Made by a program: the position numbers and the translations under genes. The notes under the pieces are model-generated. The model saw nothing but the letters and a program-made list of their open reading frames with translations, did not search any database and was not told the DNA's origin. A stretch of DNA of 64,000 nucleotides from JAAFIP01 sp031367325 (lineage in GTDB: Bacteria > Pseudomonadota > Gammaproteobacteria > Burkholderiales > Burkholderiaceae_C), in assembly GCA_031367325.1 (NCBI GenBank), contig JANLPQ010000007.1, positions 18,143-82,142 on the forward strand, written 5' to 3'. Shown one piece after another: positions 8,875 to 17,646 of the stretch (the first letter of the stretch is position 1; every line of letters begins with the position of its first letter).

Positions 8875-10478
8875 CCGTCGCGTCGCGCATCGCTGGCCGC
8901 CACATAGCCCAAGTCTGCTGCGTAGCCTGCGCCCTCGTCAGCACGCCAAATAAACTGACCTGCACCAAAATCTTGGTACGAATCGTTGATCACCTCGGTG
9001 CGGTGGCCTAGGTTTCGCAAAGCCTGCACGGTATCAGCGTTCATCGCCGCTTCGACGTTAATTTCTAGCCCCGCGTTGTAGCGCCAGCGCGGCGCGTCAC
9101 ATGCGGCTTGCGGGTTCTGCTTGTAATCCAGCATGCGCACCAGCGTTTGCGTATGGCCCTGCGGCTGCATGTTGGCGCCCATTACACCGTAGCTCATCAC
9201 GGGCTTGCCGTCTTTGCTTAAAAACGCGGGAATGATGGTGTGGAAAGGGCGCTTGCCCGGTGCCACCACGTTGGGGTTGGCAGCATCCAGGCTGAAAGCG
9301 TGGCCCCGGTTTTGCAAACTGATACCAAAGGTGGGCTCTACACAGCCAGAGCCAAAACCCAGATAGTTACTTTGGATAAAACTCACCATCATGCCGCTCT
9401 CGTCTGCCGCGCTCAAATAAATGGTGCCGCCTTTCACGGGGTTGCCTGCGCCAAAATCTTGTGCTTTTTTCATATCAATCAGTTTCGCACGGCTTGCCAA
9501 ATACGCGTCGTCTAGCATTTGATTGGCAGTCACCGCCATAGTAGATGGCTCGGCCACAAATTTGTACACATCTGCAAAAGCCAGCTTCATCGCCTCGATT
9601 TGCAGGTGCTGCGACGCGGCGCTGTCCACAGGCAGTGCCGCCATGTCAAACTTGTCCAAAATGCCCAGCGCGATCAGCGCGGCAATGCCCTGGCCGTTAG
9701 GCGGAATCTCGTGCAGGGTGTAGCCACGGTAGTTTTTGGCAATCGGCTCCACCCACTCGGCCTGGTAATTGGCAAAGTCTGCTGTGCTCAAACTACCGCC
9801 GTGGGCAGTGCTAAATTTTTCTATAGCGTGGGCAATCTCACCGCCGTAGAATGCTGCACCTTTGGTAGCGCCGATAGCGCGCAGTGCCTTGGCCGCTGCC
9901 TTAAACTGGAATAATTCGCCAACCTGCGGTGCACGGCCCCACGGCAAAAAGCTTTGCGCAAAACCGGGCAGGCCTTGCATCTCGCCGGTAGCGGCAGCCC
10001 ACTTTTGCTGCACCACGGGCGGCAGCAAGTAGCCGCGCTCGGCTATCTCAGCGGCAGGCTCCATCAGGTCGGCAAAGGGCAGCTTGCCAAAGCGCTGGCT
10101 CATCATGGCCCAGCTGCTCACGGCACCGGGCACGGTGACAGAGTCCATACCGCGTTTGGGCGGTGTGGCGCTGCCTGCGTATTTGGTGCGAAAGTATTGC
10201 GGGCTCCACGCCTGCGGTGCGCGGCCAGAACCATTGATGCCATGCAGTGCTTTGCCATCCCATATTAAAGCAAACGCATCGCTGCCCAAGCCATTACTCA
10301 CGGGTTCGCAAACAGTCATGGCTGCCGCCGCCGCTATGGCGGCGTCCACCGCGTTGCCACCTTGGTAGAGCATGCGCAGTCCAGCTTGCGCTGCCAGCGG
10401 GTGCGATGTGCTGACGACATTGCGTGCGAACACTGCAATACGTGTAGAAGTATACGGATTGGCAAAATCAAAGTTCAT
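8856..10478 (-). CDS. Gamma-glutamyltransferase family protein
   Basis: 540-residue Ntn-hydrolase-type protein of the gamma-glutamyltranspeptidase family, which cleaves or transfers gamma-glutamyl groups of glutathione-like substrates and self-processes into two chains. Visible are the N-terminal GGNAVDAAIAAAAAMTV block and the KGGTIYLSAAD segment, whose Thr (about residue 352) occupies the position of the catalytic nucleophile; PQGHTQTLVRMLDY and a downstream GHRTEVI are also typical. No signal peptide is visible at the N-terminus (MNFDFANPY), so this may be a cytoplasmic or misassigned ggt paralogue rather than the classical periplasmic enzyme. It precedes eamA with a short overlap, suggesting coupled export or salvage. 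Confidence 0.9.
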   Translation of the reverse strand: MNFDFANPYTSTRIAVFARNVVSTSHPLAAQAGLRMLYQGGNAVDAAIAAAAAMTVCEPVSNGLGSDAFALIWDGKALHGINGSGRAPQAWSPQYFRTKYAGSATPPKRGMDSVTVPGAVSSWAMMSQRFGKLPFADLMEPAAEIAERGYLLPPVVQQKWAAATGEMQGLPGFAQSFLPWGRAPQVGELFQFKAAAKALRAIGATKGAAFYGGEIAHAIEKFSTAHGGSLSTADFANYQAEWVEPIAKNYRGYTLHEIPPNGQGIAALIALGILDKFDMAALPVDSAASQHLQIEAMKLAFADVYKFVAEPSTMAVTANQMLDDAYLASRAKLIDMKKAQDFGAGNPVKGGTIYLSAADESGMMVSFIQSNYLGFGSGCVEPTFGISLQNRGHAFSLDAANPNVVAPGKRPFHTIIPAFLSKDGKPVMSYGVMGANMQPQGHTQTLVRMLDYKQNPQAACDAPRWRYNAGLEINVEAAMNADTVQALRNLGHRTEVINDSYQDFGAGQFIWRADEGAGYAADLGYVAASDARRDGCAAGF

Positions 10479-10532
10479 AAGCTGTGATTATCGGCCTTAT
10501 GATGCACAGCACTAGTAACTCTGGAGTCAAAA

Positions 10533-11273
10533 GTGTCCGACACTGCATTGCTGATAGACGTGATGAAGCAAGAGCTGAAAGCGCAAGACATGACTTATGC
10601 CGACGTGGCCGATAAGCTGGAGATGAGCGAATCGAGCGTCAAGCGCATGTTTAGCAAAAAAGAAATGCCTCTGACACGGGTAGACGATATTTGCCGCCTG
10701 CTAAGCACCGATTTTGCCGAGCTGTCGCGCCGCGTCAGCCAAGCGATACCGCTGGTAAGCGAGCTAACATATGAGCAAGAAACTGCCGTCAGCAAAGACC
10801 CCAAGCTGATGCTGTGCGCCATTTGCGTGTTGAGCAACTGGGCCTTTGAGCAAATGGTGCAAACCTACCAAATCACCGAAGCCGAGACCACGCGCTGCCT
10901 GATTACTTTAGACAAAATTGGCGTGATTGAGCTGAAACCATTAAATCGCTACCGGCTAAAAGTGGCTAAAACATTCAAGTGGCGCAGCGACGGCCCGATA
11001 CGCTCTTACTTTATGCAGCATATTGTGGGTGAATATTTTGCAGGCCGTTTTGACCGCGAAGGCGAGACGCTGATGATGGTGCATGGCAATATCAACCACG
11101 CCATTGCACCTGCATTTGTTGAGCGCATCCAGCGCATAGGCGAAGATTTTTCTAAGCAGCATTTGGCTGACCAGAAGATTGACGAGAAACACCGCGACGG
11201 ATTTACGATGATTGTGGGCTTTAGGCGCTGGGAATTTTCGGCTTTTACGGGGTTGCGACGCAAAGCCAGTTGA
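10533..11273 (+). CDS. XRE-type helix-turn-helix transcriptional regulator
   Basis: 246 residues. An N-terminal helix-turn-helix (about residues 20-42, MTYADVADKLEMSESSVKRM) is followed by a larger domain of about 170 residues without a recognised ligand-binding family. A GTG start at 10533 has CTGGAG seven bases upstream. The gene is divergent from ggt, with 54 bases between the starts, so it may regulate the ggt-eamA-qor block, but no operator was identified. A family A repeat follows the stop within ten bases. Confidence 0.85.
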   Translation: MSDTALLIDVMKQELKAQDMTYADVADKLEMSESSVKRMFSKKEMPLTRVDDICRLLSTDFAELSRRVSQAIPLVSELTYEQETAVSKDPKLMLCAICVLSNWAFEQMVQTYQITEAETTRCLITLDKIGVIELKPLNRYRLKVAKTFKWRSDGPIRSYFMQHIVGEYFAGRFDREGETLMMVHGNINHAIAPAFVERIQRIGEDFSKQHLADQKIDEKHRDGFTMIVGFRRWEFSAFTGLRRKAS

Positions 11274-11280
11274 TTTACAG

Positions 11281-11330
11281 TACTACTAAATTAATAGCTG
11301 CTTGAGCAGGATTTACTTGGGTTAGAGGCT
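11281..11330 (+). repeat. Family A dispersed repeat, copy 4
   Basis: Full-length intergenic copy (CTAAATTAATAGCTGCTTGA... ACTTGGGTTAGAGGC) between the XRE regulator and the converging tctC. The last bases run into a hairpin (GGCTTGAAAG at 11327-11336 with CTTTCAAGCC at 11352-11361) that may terminate transcripts from both sides, although it lacks a clear T-run. Confidence 0.9.
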
Positions 11331-11372
11331 TGAAAGTCATAATATTTATGCCTTTCAAGCCCTGCATACATA

Positions 11373-12359
11373 TCAATCTGCCGTAATCTTTCGCTCTGTA
11401 ATAATCGCTTTCCATTTGTCGTTGTCCGCTTTGACCACTTGTGCAAAACGTGCTGCGCTACCGCCCGTAGGCTCGGCGCCCAGCCGCGCAAAACGTTCTT
11501 TTACATCGGCATCGGCCAACGCTGCGTTGAGCGCGGTGTTAATTCGCTGCACAATGTCGGCGTTTAAACCCTTGGGGCCGTACAGGCCAAACCAGGTGGT
11601 AGATTCAAATCCGGGCAGCACTTCAGCCACAGCAGGCAAGTCTGCCGCCAGCGTAGTGCGCGCCGCGCTGGTCACAGCCAGTGCGCGCAGCTTGCCGTCT
11701 TTGACATGCGGCAACCCAGTGACCAACGAATCAAACAAAACATCGACCTTGCCGCTGACTAAATCTGGTATGGCCAGCGCCGTGCCGCGGTAGGGAATGT
11801 GCAGCATATACACATTGGCCATGGCTTTGAACAGCTCAGTAGTTAGGTGCACGATGGTGCCGTTACCGCTGGAAGCGTAGTTCAGCTTGCCGGGGTGTAG
11901 TTTGGCGTAGTCGATCAGTTCGCGCACGCTTTTGGCAGGCGATGTGTTGGGTACCAGCACCACATTGGGCGATGTGGCTACATAGCCCAGTGGGGTAAAG
12001 TCGGCCACGGCATCGTAGGGAATTTTGGGGTTGATGGCTGGGCCAATGCTGTGGGTGCTGGACGTTGCCAGCAGCAAGGTGTAGCCGTCCGCCACCGACT
12101 TGGCGGCAGCGTCTGAGCCAATCGTGCCGCCCGCGCCAGGGCGGTTGTCGACAATCAAAGGTTGTCCGAGTTTTTCGCCCAGCTTGATGGACAGCGCACG
12201 CGCCAAAATGTCGGTAGCGCCGCCTGCAGGGAACGGCACGATCAAGCGGATAGGCTTGCTAGGGTAGGTTTGCGCCAGTGCGGGTGCAGCGATAAACAGT
12301 GCAAATGGCGCAAGCGCCACAGACAAAGGAACGATCAGGGCAAGTTGGCGGCGTTTCAT
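11373..12359 (-). CDS. tctC: Tripartite tricarboxylate transporter substrate-binding protein (Bug family)
   Basis: 328-residue periplasmic receptor with a signal peptide (hydrophobic stretch after MKRRQLALIVP, ending near APALAQ). The mature protein begins with the Bug hallmark YPSKPIRLIVPFPAGG and contains the family's GGTIGSDAAAKSVADGYTLL and HIPYRG segments. It captures a carboxylate or related ligand for the TctAB permease. It lies downstream of tctB-tctA, from which it is separated by a terminator-like hairpin (12376-12401) that may modulate its level. The ligand cannot be deduced. Confidence 0.93.
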   Translation of the reverse strand: MKRRQLALIVPLSVALAPFALFIAAPALAQTYPSKPIRLIVPFPAGGATDILARALSIKLGEKLGQPLIVDNRPGAGGTIGSDAAAKSVADGYTLLLATSSTHSIGPAINPKIPYDAVADFTPLGYVATSPNVVLVPNTSPAKSVRELIDYAKLHPGKLNYASSGNGTIVHLTTELFKAMANVYMLHIPYRGTALAIPDLVSGKVDVLFDSLVTGLPHVKDGKLRALAVTSAARTTLAADLPAVAEVLPGFESTTWFGLYGPKGLNADIVQRINTALNAALADADVKERFARLGAEPTGGSAARFAQVVKADNDKWKAIITERKITAD

Positions 12360-12375
12360 GCAGCATTATGAATAG

Positions 12376-12401
12376 AAAACGGCAACCGAAGTTGCCGTTT
12401 T
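12376..12401 (-). terminator. Hairpin between tctA and tctC
   Basis: Perfect 11-bp stem AAAACGGCAAC / GTTGCCGTTTT with a CGAA loop and T-runs on both strands. It sits between the tctA stop and the tctC start on the minus strand and could terminate or attenuate transcription, uncoupling the receptor from the permease subunits. Confidence 0.75.
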
Positions 12402-12430
12402 CACTACACACTTACAATTTAAGCGCTAGA

Positions 12431-13942
12431 TTACTCTTCGACAAAAGCTTCTTCACGTTTGTTTTTAACCGCAGGCAGTAGCACGATCACCAGTAGCAAT
12501 GCGGCCACCGCTAACAAGCTGGCAGACAGGCCGCGGGTTACAAACACGCTCCAGTCGCCGCGCGACAGCAGTAATGCGCGGCGCAAGTTTTCTTCCATCA
12601 TCGGGCCCAAGATAAAGCCCAACAGCAACGGTGCGGGCTCACAGCCCAGCTTGGCGAACAAATAGCCAACAAAACCAAACGCTGCGACTAGCCAAATATC
12701 AAACGTATTGTTATTGGTAGAGTACACGCCAATAGCGCAGAAAAGCACAATCGCTGGGAACATGAACTTGTACGGGACCGTCAACAATTTAATCCACATG
12801 CCAATCAGCGGCAAATTCAAAATCACAAGCATCAAATTGCCAATCCACATCGACGCGATCAATCCCCAGAACAACTCTGGATTGCTGGTCATTACCTGTG
12901 GGCCGGGCTGAATATTGTGGATCGTCATGGCACCCACCATCAGCGCCATCACAGCGTTAGGCGGAATACCCAAAGTTAGCAACGGAATGAACGAGGTTTG
13001 CGCACCTGCGTTGTTCGCCGACTCTGGGCCTGCGACACCGCGAATATTGCCTTTACCGAAAGCAATTTCACCCGCCTTGAGAGGGATTTTTTTCTCTAGC
13101 GTGTAAGCAGCAAACGATGCCAACAAAGCACCACCACCGGGCAAAATACCCAAGATTGAACCCAGTGCCGTGCCGCGCAATACAGCGGGTAGCATGGCTT
13201 TAAAGTCAGTTTTAGTAGGCCATAAGCCTTGCACACTGGCAGTAAAGACTTCACGGTCGTCCTCAGGCTGTGCTAGGTTGGTGATGATCTCGCCATAGCC
13301 AAACACACCCATAGCAATCACCACAAAGCCAATACCATCGGTCAGCTCAGGAATATCAAAGCTGTAGCGTGCCACACCAGAGTTCACATCAGTGCCGACC
13401 AAGCCTAACAATAAGCCCAAAAGAATCATCGAGATCGCCTTGAGCAAAGAACCCGAGGCCAACACTACAGCGCCTACCAAGCCTAAGATCATTAGCGAAA
13501 AATATTCAGCCGGACCAAATTTAAAAGCCAGCTCTGTCAACGGTGCAGCAAACGCAGCCAAAATCAAAGTACCCACGCACCCTGCGAAGAACGAGCCTAA
13601 TCCTGCAGCAGCCAGCGCAGGCCCCGCTCGACCCTGCCGGGCCATTTGGTAGCCGTCGATACAGGTCACTACCGAGGAGGATTCACCGGGCAAGTTGACC
13701 AAAATTGCTGTAGTAGAGCCGCCATATTGCGCGCCGTAGTAAATACCCGCCAGCATGATCAGCGCGGCAATAGGAGGCAGCGCATACGTGGCGGGCAACA
13801 GCATAGCAATCGTGGCCACCGGACCAATGCCGGGCAACACGCCAATCAGCGTGCCTAAAATGCAGCCAATAAAAGCGTACATGAGGTTTTGCGCTGTAAA
13901 TGCTACGCCAAAACCAATGGAAAGGTTGTTGATTAAATCCAT
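12431..13942 (-). CDS. tctA: Tripartite tricarboxylate transporter, large permease subunit
   Basis: 503-residue inner-membrane protein of the TctA family with about twelve hydrophobic segments. Typical motifs are GTLIGVLPGIGPVATIAML near the N-terminus, the YGGSTTAILVNLPGE segment and the internal repeat GSILGILPGGGALLASFAAY. With TctB it forms the secondary, ion-gradient-driven carboxylate transporter that works with the TctC receptor. Fourteen bases separate it from tctB upstream on the same strand. Confidence 0.95.
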   Translation of the reverse strand: MDLINNLSIGFGVAFTAQNLMYAFIGCILGTLIGVLPGIGPVATIAMLLPATYALPPIAALIMLAGIYYGAQYGGSTTAILVNLPGESSSVVTCIDGYQMARQGRAGPALAAAGLGSFFAGCVGTLILAAFAAPLTELAFKFGPAEYFSLMILGLVGAVVLASGSLLKAISMILLGLLLGLVGTDVNSGVARYSFDIPELTDGIGFVVIAMGVFGYGEIITNLAQPEDDREVFTASVQGLWPTKTDFKAMLPAVLRGTALGSILGILPGGGALLASFAAYTLEKKIPLKAGEIAFGKGNIRGVAGPESANNAGAQTSFIPLLTLGIPPNAVMALMVGAMTIHNIQPGPQVMTSNPELFWGLIASMWIGNLMLVILNLPLIGMWIKLLTVPYKFMFPAIVLFCAIGVYSTNNNTFDIWLVAAFGFVGYLFAKLGCEPAPLLLGFILGPMMEENLRRALLLSRGDWSVFVTRGLSASLLAVAALLLVIVLLPAVKNKREEAFVEE

Positions 13943-13955
13943 TTTTATTCTCCGC

Positions 13956-14456
13956 TTAACCTACTAAGAAGGCAGGCCATACCGTGATCTGCAATTTAAG
14001 CAGCACAATAAAGGCTAGGTAGCTACCCACCGCTAGTACAGTAGCCAAGATCAAAACTTCTTTCATCTTGACCTTGCCATCAGCAAAACTCGAAATGATC
14101 GTTAATGCGTAGATGGCTGCGATCATGCCCATAGCAGGTAATTTGATAGACGGTAGACCCCCTAACAACACGCCAAAAGCCAAGTTAGCGCTCAAAATAA
14201 AAAATAAAGGTTTCCAAGCCCATTTGCCGATTTTTTCCCCATCGGCAGTAGCAACTGTCAGTGATTTAAACATGACTACTGAACCCAGCATTGCCAGCAA
14301 AATACCCAGCATGCGCGGGAAATACCCTGGCCCCATGCGGGCACCGTCACCCATGCCGTAACTGTAGGCACCAATGGCAAATGACATGCCGATACCCATA
14401 AACATCAGGCCCGAGAAGAAGTCTTTTTGACTTTTAATATTCACAAGTTGCTCCAT
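13956..14456 (-). CDS. tctB: Tripartite tricarboxylate transporter, small permease subunit
   Basis: Small four-helix membrane protein, about 166 residues from the start chosen here. I use the ATG at 14456 (MEQLVNIKSQ) rather than the longer frame beginning at 14543, because TctB proteins start shortly before the first helix and the upstream extension (rich in Arg, overlapping the spacer to the ATPase gene) is not family-like. The residues RMGPGYFPRMLGILLAMLG are the conserved TctB block. It pairs with TctA directly downstream. Confidence 0.88.
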   Translation of the reverse strand: MEQLVNIKSQKDFFSGLMFMGIGMSFAIGAYSYGMGDGARMGPGYFPRMLGILLAMLGSVVMFKSLTVATADGEKIGKWAWKPLFFILSANLAFGVLLGGLPSIKLPAMGMIAAIYALTIISSFADGKVKMKEVLILATVLAVGSYLAFIVLLKLQITVWPAFLVG

Positions 14457-14556
14457 CAAAACTATTGATGGGCGATTGTGGCCCGGCAAGCGCATGCCCT
14501 TGCTGTGGATTCCACTTACAACCCTAGTGAAAACCCTAGTCAATAAGGCGCAGTTT

Positions 14557-16356
14557 CTACGCCATTGGCGGCGTGGCCGTCAGCACTTCTTCCAGCGTGG
14601 TGATGCCTTCGGCCACGCGCAGCGCACCGGCTAGGCGCAGGGGCCGCATGCCGTCGGCCACGGCTTGGCGGCGTATGGCGTCGATGCTGGGTTCTTTGTT
14701 AACCTGGGCTTTGAACAGCTCGCTGGTAGTGAGCAATTCATAAATACCCATGCGCCCCATAAACCCCGTCATGCGGCAGTCCACACAGCCCACGGGTTTG
14801 TACGGATGGTAGCCGCCATTGATTTTCCACGGCTTGATGATCTCGTTAACCGCCTCGCGGTTAGCATCGGGGTCGGGTTGCTTGCACAGCTTGCACAGCG
14901 TGCGCACCAGGCGCTGCGCCAGCACGCCCAGCACGGTAGCGTTTAACAAATACGGCGGTATGCCCAGCTCCATCATTCGGGTGATGGCGCTGGGTGCATC
15001 ATTAGTGTGCAAGGTGCTAAATACCAAGTGGCCCGTTAGCGCGGCTTGCACGGCCATGTCGGCGGTGGCCAAGTCGCGGATCTCACCCACCATGATCACG
15101 TCGGGGTCTTGCCGCATCAGCGCGCGCAGGCCTTCGGTAAAACCAAAGTCTAGCTGCGGCTGCGCCTGCGTTTGGTTAAACGCAGGCTCGATCATCTCGA
15201 TCGGGTCTTCGATAGTGCTGACGTTCACCTCTTCGGTGGCTACACGTTTGAGCGTAGAGTACAGCGTAGTAGTTTTGCCCGACCCCGTAGGCCCGGTGAC
15301 CAAAATAATGCCGTAGGGCCGCTTGACCAGCGCTTCCCAGCGGGTAGCGTCATGCTGGCTAAAGCCTAGGCCGTCCAAATCTTTAACGGTGGTGTCAGGG
15401 TCAAAAATACGCATCACCATCTTCTCGCCAAAGGCAGTAGGCAAGGTTGACAAGCGCATTTCTATCTCGTCGCCGCGCGGGTTACGGGTTTTGATACGGC
15501 CATCTTGCGGGCGGCGCTTCTCAACTACGTCCATGCGGCCCAGCAGCTTGATGCGCGCCAGCATGGCGTTCATCACGCCGGGGGGCAGCTGGTACACGGG
15601 GTGCAAAATACCGTCAATACGAAAGCGAATCACGCCTTGCTCGCGCCGAGGTTCTAAATGGATGTCGCTGGCGCGCTGGTCAAAAGCGTATTGCCACAAC
15701 CAGTCCACCACTTGCACGACGCCTTGGTCGTTAGCGTCCAGTGCCTTGGCAGATTTGCCCAGCTCTACCAGTTGTTCAAAACTAGCAGCACCAGAGCTAC
15801 CGCCTGATTTAACTGCTGCACGCACTGATTTAGCCAGAGCAAAAAATTCTGCGGTGTAGCGGTGAATGTCTTGCGGATTGGCCACCACCATGCGCACGCT
15901 ACGGCGCGCTTGGCGTTCTACCTCGCCCATCCAGTCGTTGATAAACGGTTGCGATGTAGCCACCACCACTTCGGTAGGTGTCACTTGTACAGGTAGCACG
16001 CCATGGCGCTCGGCGTAGTAGGCGCTCATGGTGTCGGCTACTTTGCCCACGTCTACCCGCAGCGGGTCAATGCGCAAATAATCTAGCCCTGCTTTTTGCG
16101 CGAGGTATTGGGTCAGCGTTTCAATATCTAGCGGCTTGCCGTCAGAGGCGCGCGTCATGGCTACGCTGGCCAAGCGTACCAAAGGGTGCTGCGCACTCTC
16201 GGCCTGTGAACAGCGGGCTACGGTGCGGCGCGCTTCTTCTAGCGTGATGACGCCGTCGGCGCTAAGCCAATCTACCAATTTGCGCCAATCCACAGGGCCC
16301 ATGAAAGGGCCCGGGGATTTAACAGCGGGGGTAGGTTTTTTGGTTACAGCGTTCAT
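14557..16356 (-). CDS. GspE/PilB-type secretion or pilus-assembly ATPase
   Basis: 599-residue hexameric ATPase of the type II secretion / type IV pilus family. An N-terminal GspE_N-like domain (about residues 70-160) precedes the catalytic core with Walker A GPTGSGKTTTLYSTL, the Asp box around SDIHLEP, Walker B-like DPDVIMVGEIRD and a His box GHLVFSTLHTNDAPSA. A C-terminal pair of cysteine motifs (CKLCKQPD ... CVDCRMTGF) matches the zinc-binding insertion of GspE/PilB. No pilC, pilD or gsp neighbours are present, so its partner machinery must lie elsewhere. The neighbours are a tct operon and metabolic or repair genes. Confidence 0.9.
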   Translation of the reverse strand: MNAVTKKPTPAVKSPGPFMGPVDWRKLVDWLSADGVITLEEARRTVARCSQAESAQHPLVRLASVAMTRASDGKPLDIETLTQYLAQKAGLDYLRIDPLRVDVGKVADTMSAYYAERHGVLPVQVTPTEVVVATSQPFINDWMGEVERQARRSVRMVVANPQDIHRYTAEFFALAKSVRAAVKSGGSSGAASFEQLVELGKSAKALDANDQGVVQVVDWLWQYAFDQRASDIHLEPRREQGVIRFRIDGILHPVYQLPPGVMNAMLARIKLLGRMDVVEKRRPQDGRIKTRNPRGDEIEMRLSTLPTAFGEKMVMRIFDPDTTVKDLDGLGFSQHDATRWEALVKRPYGIILVTGPTGSGKTTTLYSTLKRVATEEVNVSTIEDPIEMIEPAFNQTQAQPQLDFGFTEGLRALMRQDPDVIMVGEIRDLATADMAVQAALTGHLVFSTLHTNDAPSAITRMMELGIPPYLLNATVLGVLAQRLVRTLCKLCKQPDPDANREAVNEIIKPWKINGGYHPYKPVGCVDCRMTGFMGRMGIYELLTTSELFKAQVNKEPSIDAIRRQAVADGMRPLRLAGALRVAEGITTLEEVLTATPPMA

Positions 16357-16392
16357 GGGCGTTTACTGACATTCATGGGCCTTCGTAGGCGT

Positions 16393-17136
16393 TCACATCA
16401 CAGGCTTAAAAATGCGCAACCATTTGTGTGCAGGCAAGCCAAAGCGAGTGTGGATGATTTCGGCATTTTCGGCAAGTTTAGCGCGCGGCTCGCTGCGTGG
16501 GCTGCGGTGCGCCAGCACAATGGCATTGCCCTCTGTAGTGGGTTTGAAAGCCCACACATTGTCTTTGCCAAATGCTTTGCAAATTTTTTCCACACTCTTC
16601 TCGTAGCTGGCCATGCGGCCAAACAGGTTAACGGTCATCACGCCGTATTCGGTCAAACTTAAACGGCAGTCTTTGTAGAAAGCCAAGCTGTCCAGCACGG
16701 GCGCTGCAGCGTCGTGGTCGTACAGGTCTACTTGCAGGGCGTCTACCGTATCTTTGCGTGCAGTCTTGGCAATCTCTAGCCCGGCATCGGCCAGTACCAC
16801 GGTGAGGCGCGCATCGTTTTCGGGCAGCTTAAACCATGCTTTGCAGGCCGACACCACATCAGGATTAATCTCCACCGCCGTCACGCGGCAGCGCACATGC
16901 TTATAGCAAAATTTAGTCAGTGCAGCCGACCCTAAGCCCAGCTGCATAGTGTGCAGGCTACCCAAGTCGCGCAAGTCGGCCCACAACAGCCACGCCATCA
17001 TGCGCTGCACGTAGTCCAGCTCGATAGCAAACGGTTTTTTTATCTCCATGCTGCCTTGCACCCACTCGGTACCCAGGTGCAGATAGCGCACGCCATCTAG
17101 TTCTGACGTGCTGACTTCGGGTAACTCGTTGTTCAT
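16393..17136 (-). CDS. Spermidine-synthase-like methyltransferase-fold protein
   Basis: 247-residue Rossmann-fold protein related to spermidine synthases (SpeE) and their methyltransferase-like paralogues. Motifs seen are LGLGSAALTKFCY (the nucleotide/cosubstrate loop), VTAVEINPDVVSACKAWF and the acidic pair QVDLYDHDAAAP. The usual spermidine-synthase N-terminal beta domain is short. It overlaps the downstream glycosylase gene start by four bases (ATGA type), implying translational coupling. Polyamine synthesis is possible but not shown. Confidence 0.78.
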   Translation of the reverse strand: MNNELPEVSTSELDGVRYLHLGTEWVQGSMEIKKPFAIELDYVQRMMAWLLWADLRDLGSLHTMQLGLGSAALTKFCYKHVRCRVTAVEINPDVVSACKAWFKLPENDARLTVVLADAGLEIAKTARKDTVDALQVDLYDHDAAAPVLDSLAFYKDCRLSLTEYGVMTVNLFGRMASYEKSVEKICKAFGKDNVWAFKPTTEGNAIVLAHRSPRSEPRAKLAENAEIIHTRFGLPAHKWLRIFKPVM

Positions 17137-17639
17137 ACCAAATATTTTTCTAAAGCTTCACGCCAAACTTCTAATTTACGCTCAAAACTCCAGCTGGCAT
17201 GCGCAGGGCTGCTAGATGGTAATCTGTACACGGGTAGCCCCAATGGCGCAGTATGTTTAGCGTGCTTGTAACTTTCGCCACCATTATGGGCGATGGCTTG
17301 TAGCTGTGGGCAGCGCGTGCGCAGCGAAGCCAAGTCATTCAGTTGGGCATGTTGGATGGCACTGTCTAGACTACCTTCGCGCTCGCACGCGGCGTACACG
17401 TCCCACAAGCCTACGCCATGGTCTAATAGGTTATTACTATTAATTTCATAGCTGCTTGAGCAGTAATTATAGGCTTCAGAGGCATAAATGACATTAAATA
17501 TAAGCCGCCAGAACTGGTTATGCTTATGCCCGTAGTACTGCTGCGCTTGCAATGACCGCACTCCCGGAAAGCTGCCCAGCACCACCACGCGCGTGTCGTG
17601 GCGCAGCAAAGGCGCTAGGCCGTGCAGCACAGCACTCAT
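17133..17639 (-). CDS. Uracil/hypoxanthine-DNA-glycosylase-fold protein carrying a translated repeat
   Basis: About 168 residues from the ATG at 17639. I reject the longer frame to 17747 because it runs into the upstream reductase gene. Family-type motifs are VVVLGSFPGVRSLQAQQYYGH (active-site loop GSFPG) and LPSSSPAH near the C-terminus, as in single-domain mismatch or deoxyinosine glycosylases that excise U, T or hypoxanthine from DNA. Residues about 57-72 (NYCSSSYEINSNN) are read from a family A repeat inserted between the RLIFNVIY helix and the LLDHGVGLWDV motif; relatives join these directly, so this looks like an in-frame insertion. It overlaps speE-like by four bases. Confidence 0.82.
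   Translation of the reverse strand: MSAVLHGLAPLLRHDTRVVVLGSFPGVRSLQAQQYYGHKHNQFWRLIFNVIYASEAYNYCSSSYEINSNNLLDHGVGLWDVYAACEREGSLDSAIQHAQLNDLASLRTRCPQLQAIAHNGGESYKHAKHTAPLGLPVYRLPSSSPAHASWSFERKLEVWREALEKYLV
17431..17475 (+). repeat. Family A repeat, copy 5, inside the DNA-glycosylase gene
   Basis: Contains TTACTATTAATTTCATAGCT followed by GCTTGAGCAGTAATTAT. On the minus strand it is translated as CSSSYEINSN, a frame different from that used in the EamA, peptidase and Nif3 genes. Confidence 0.88.
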
Positions 17640-17646
17640 GCTTTGG

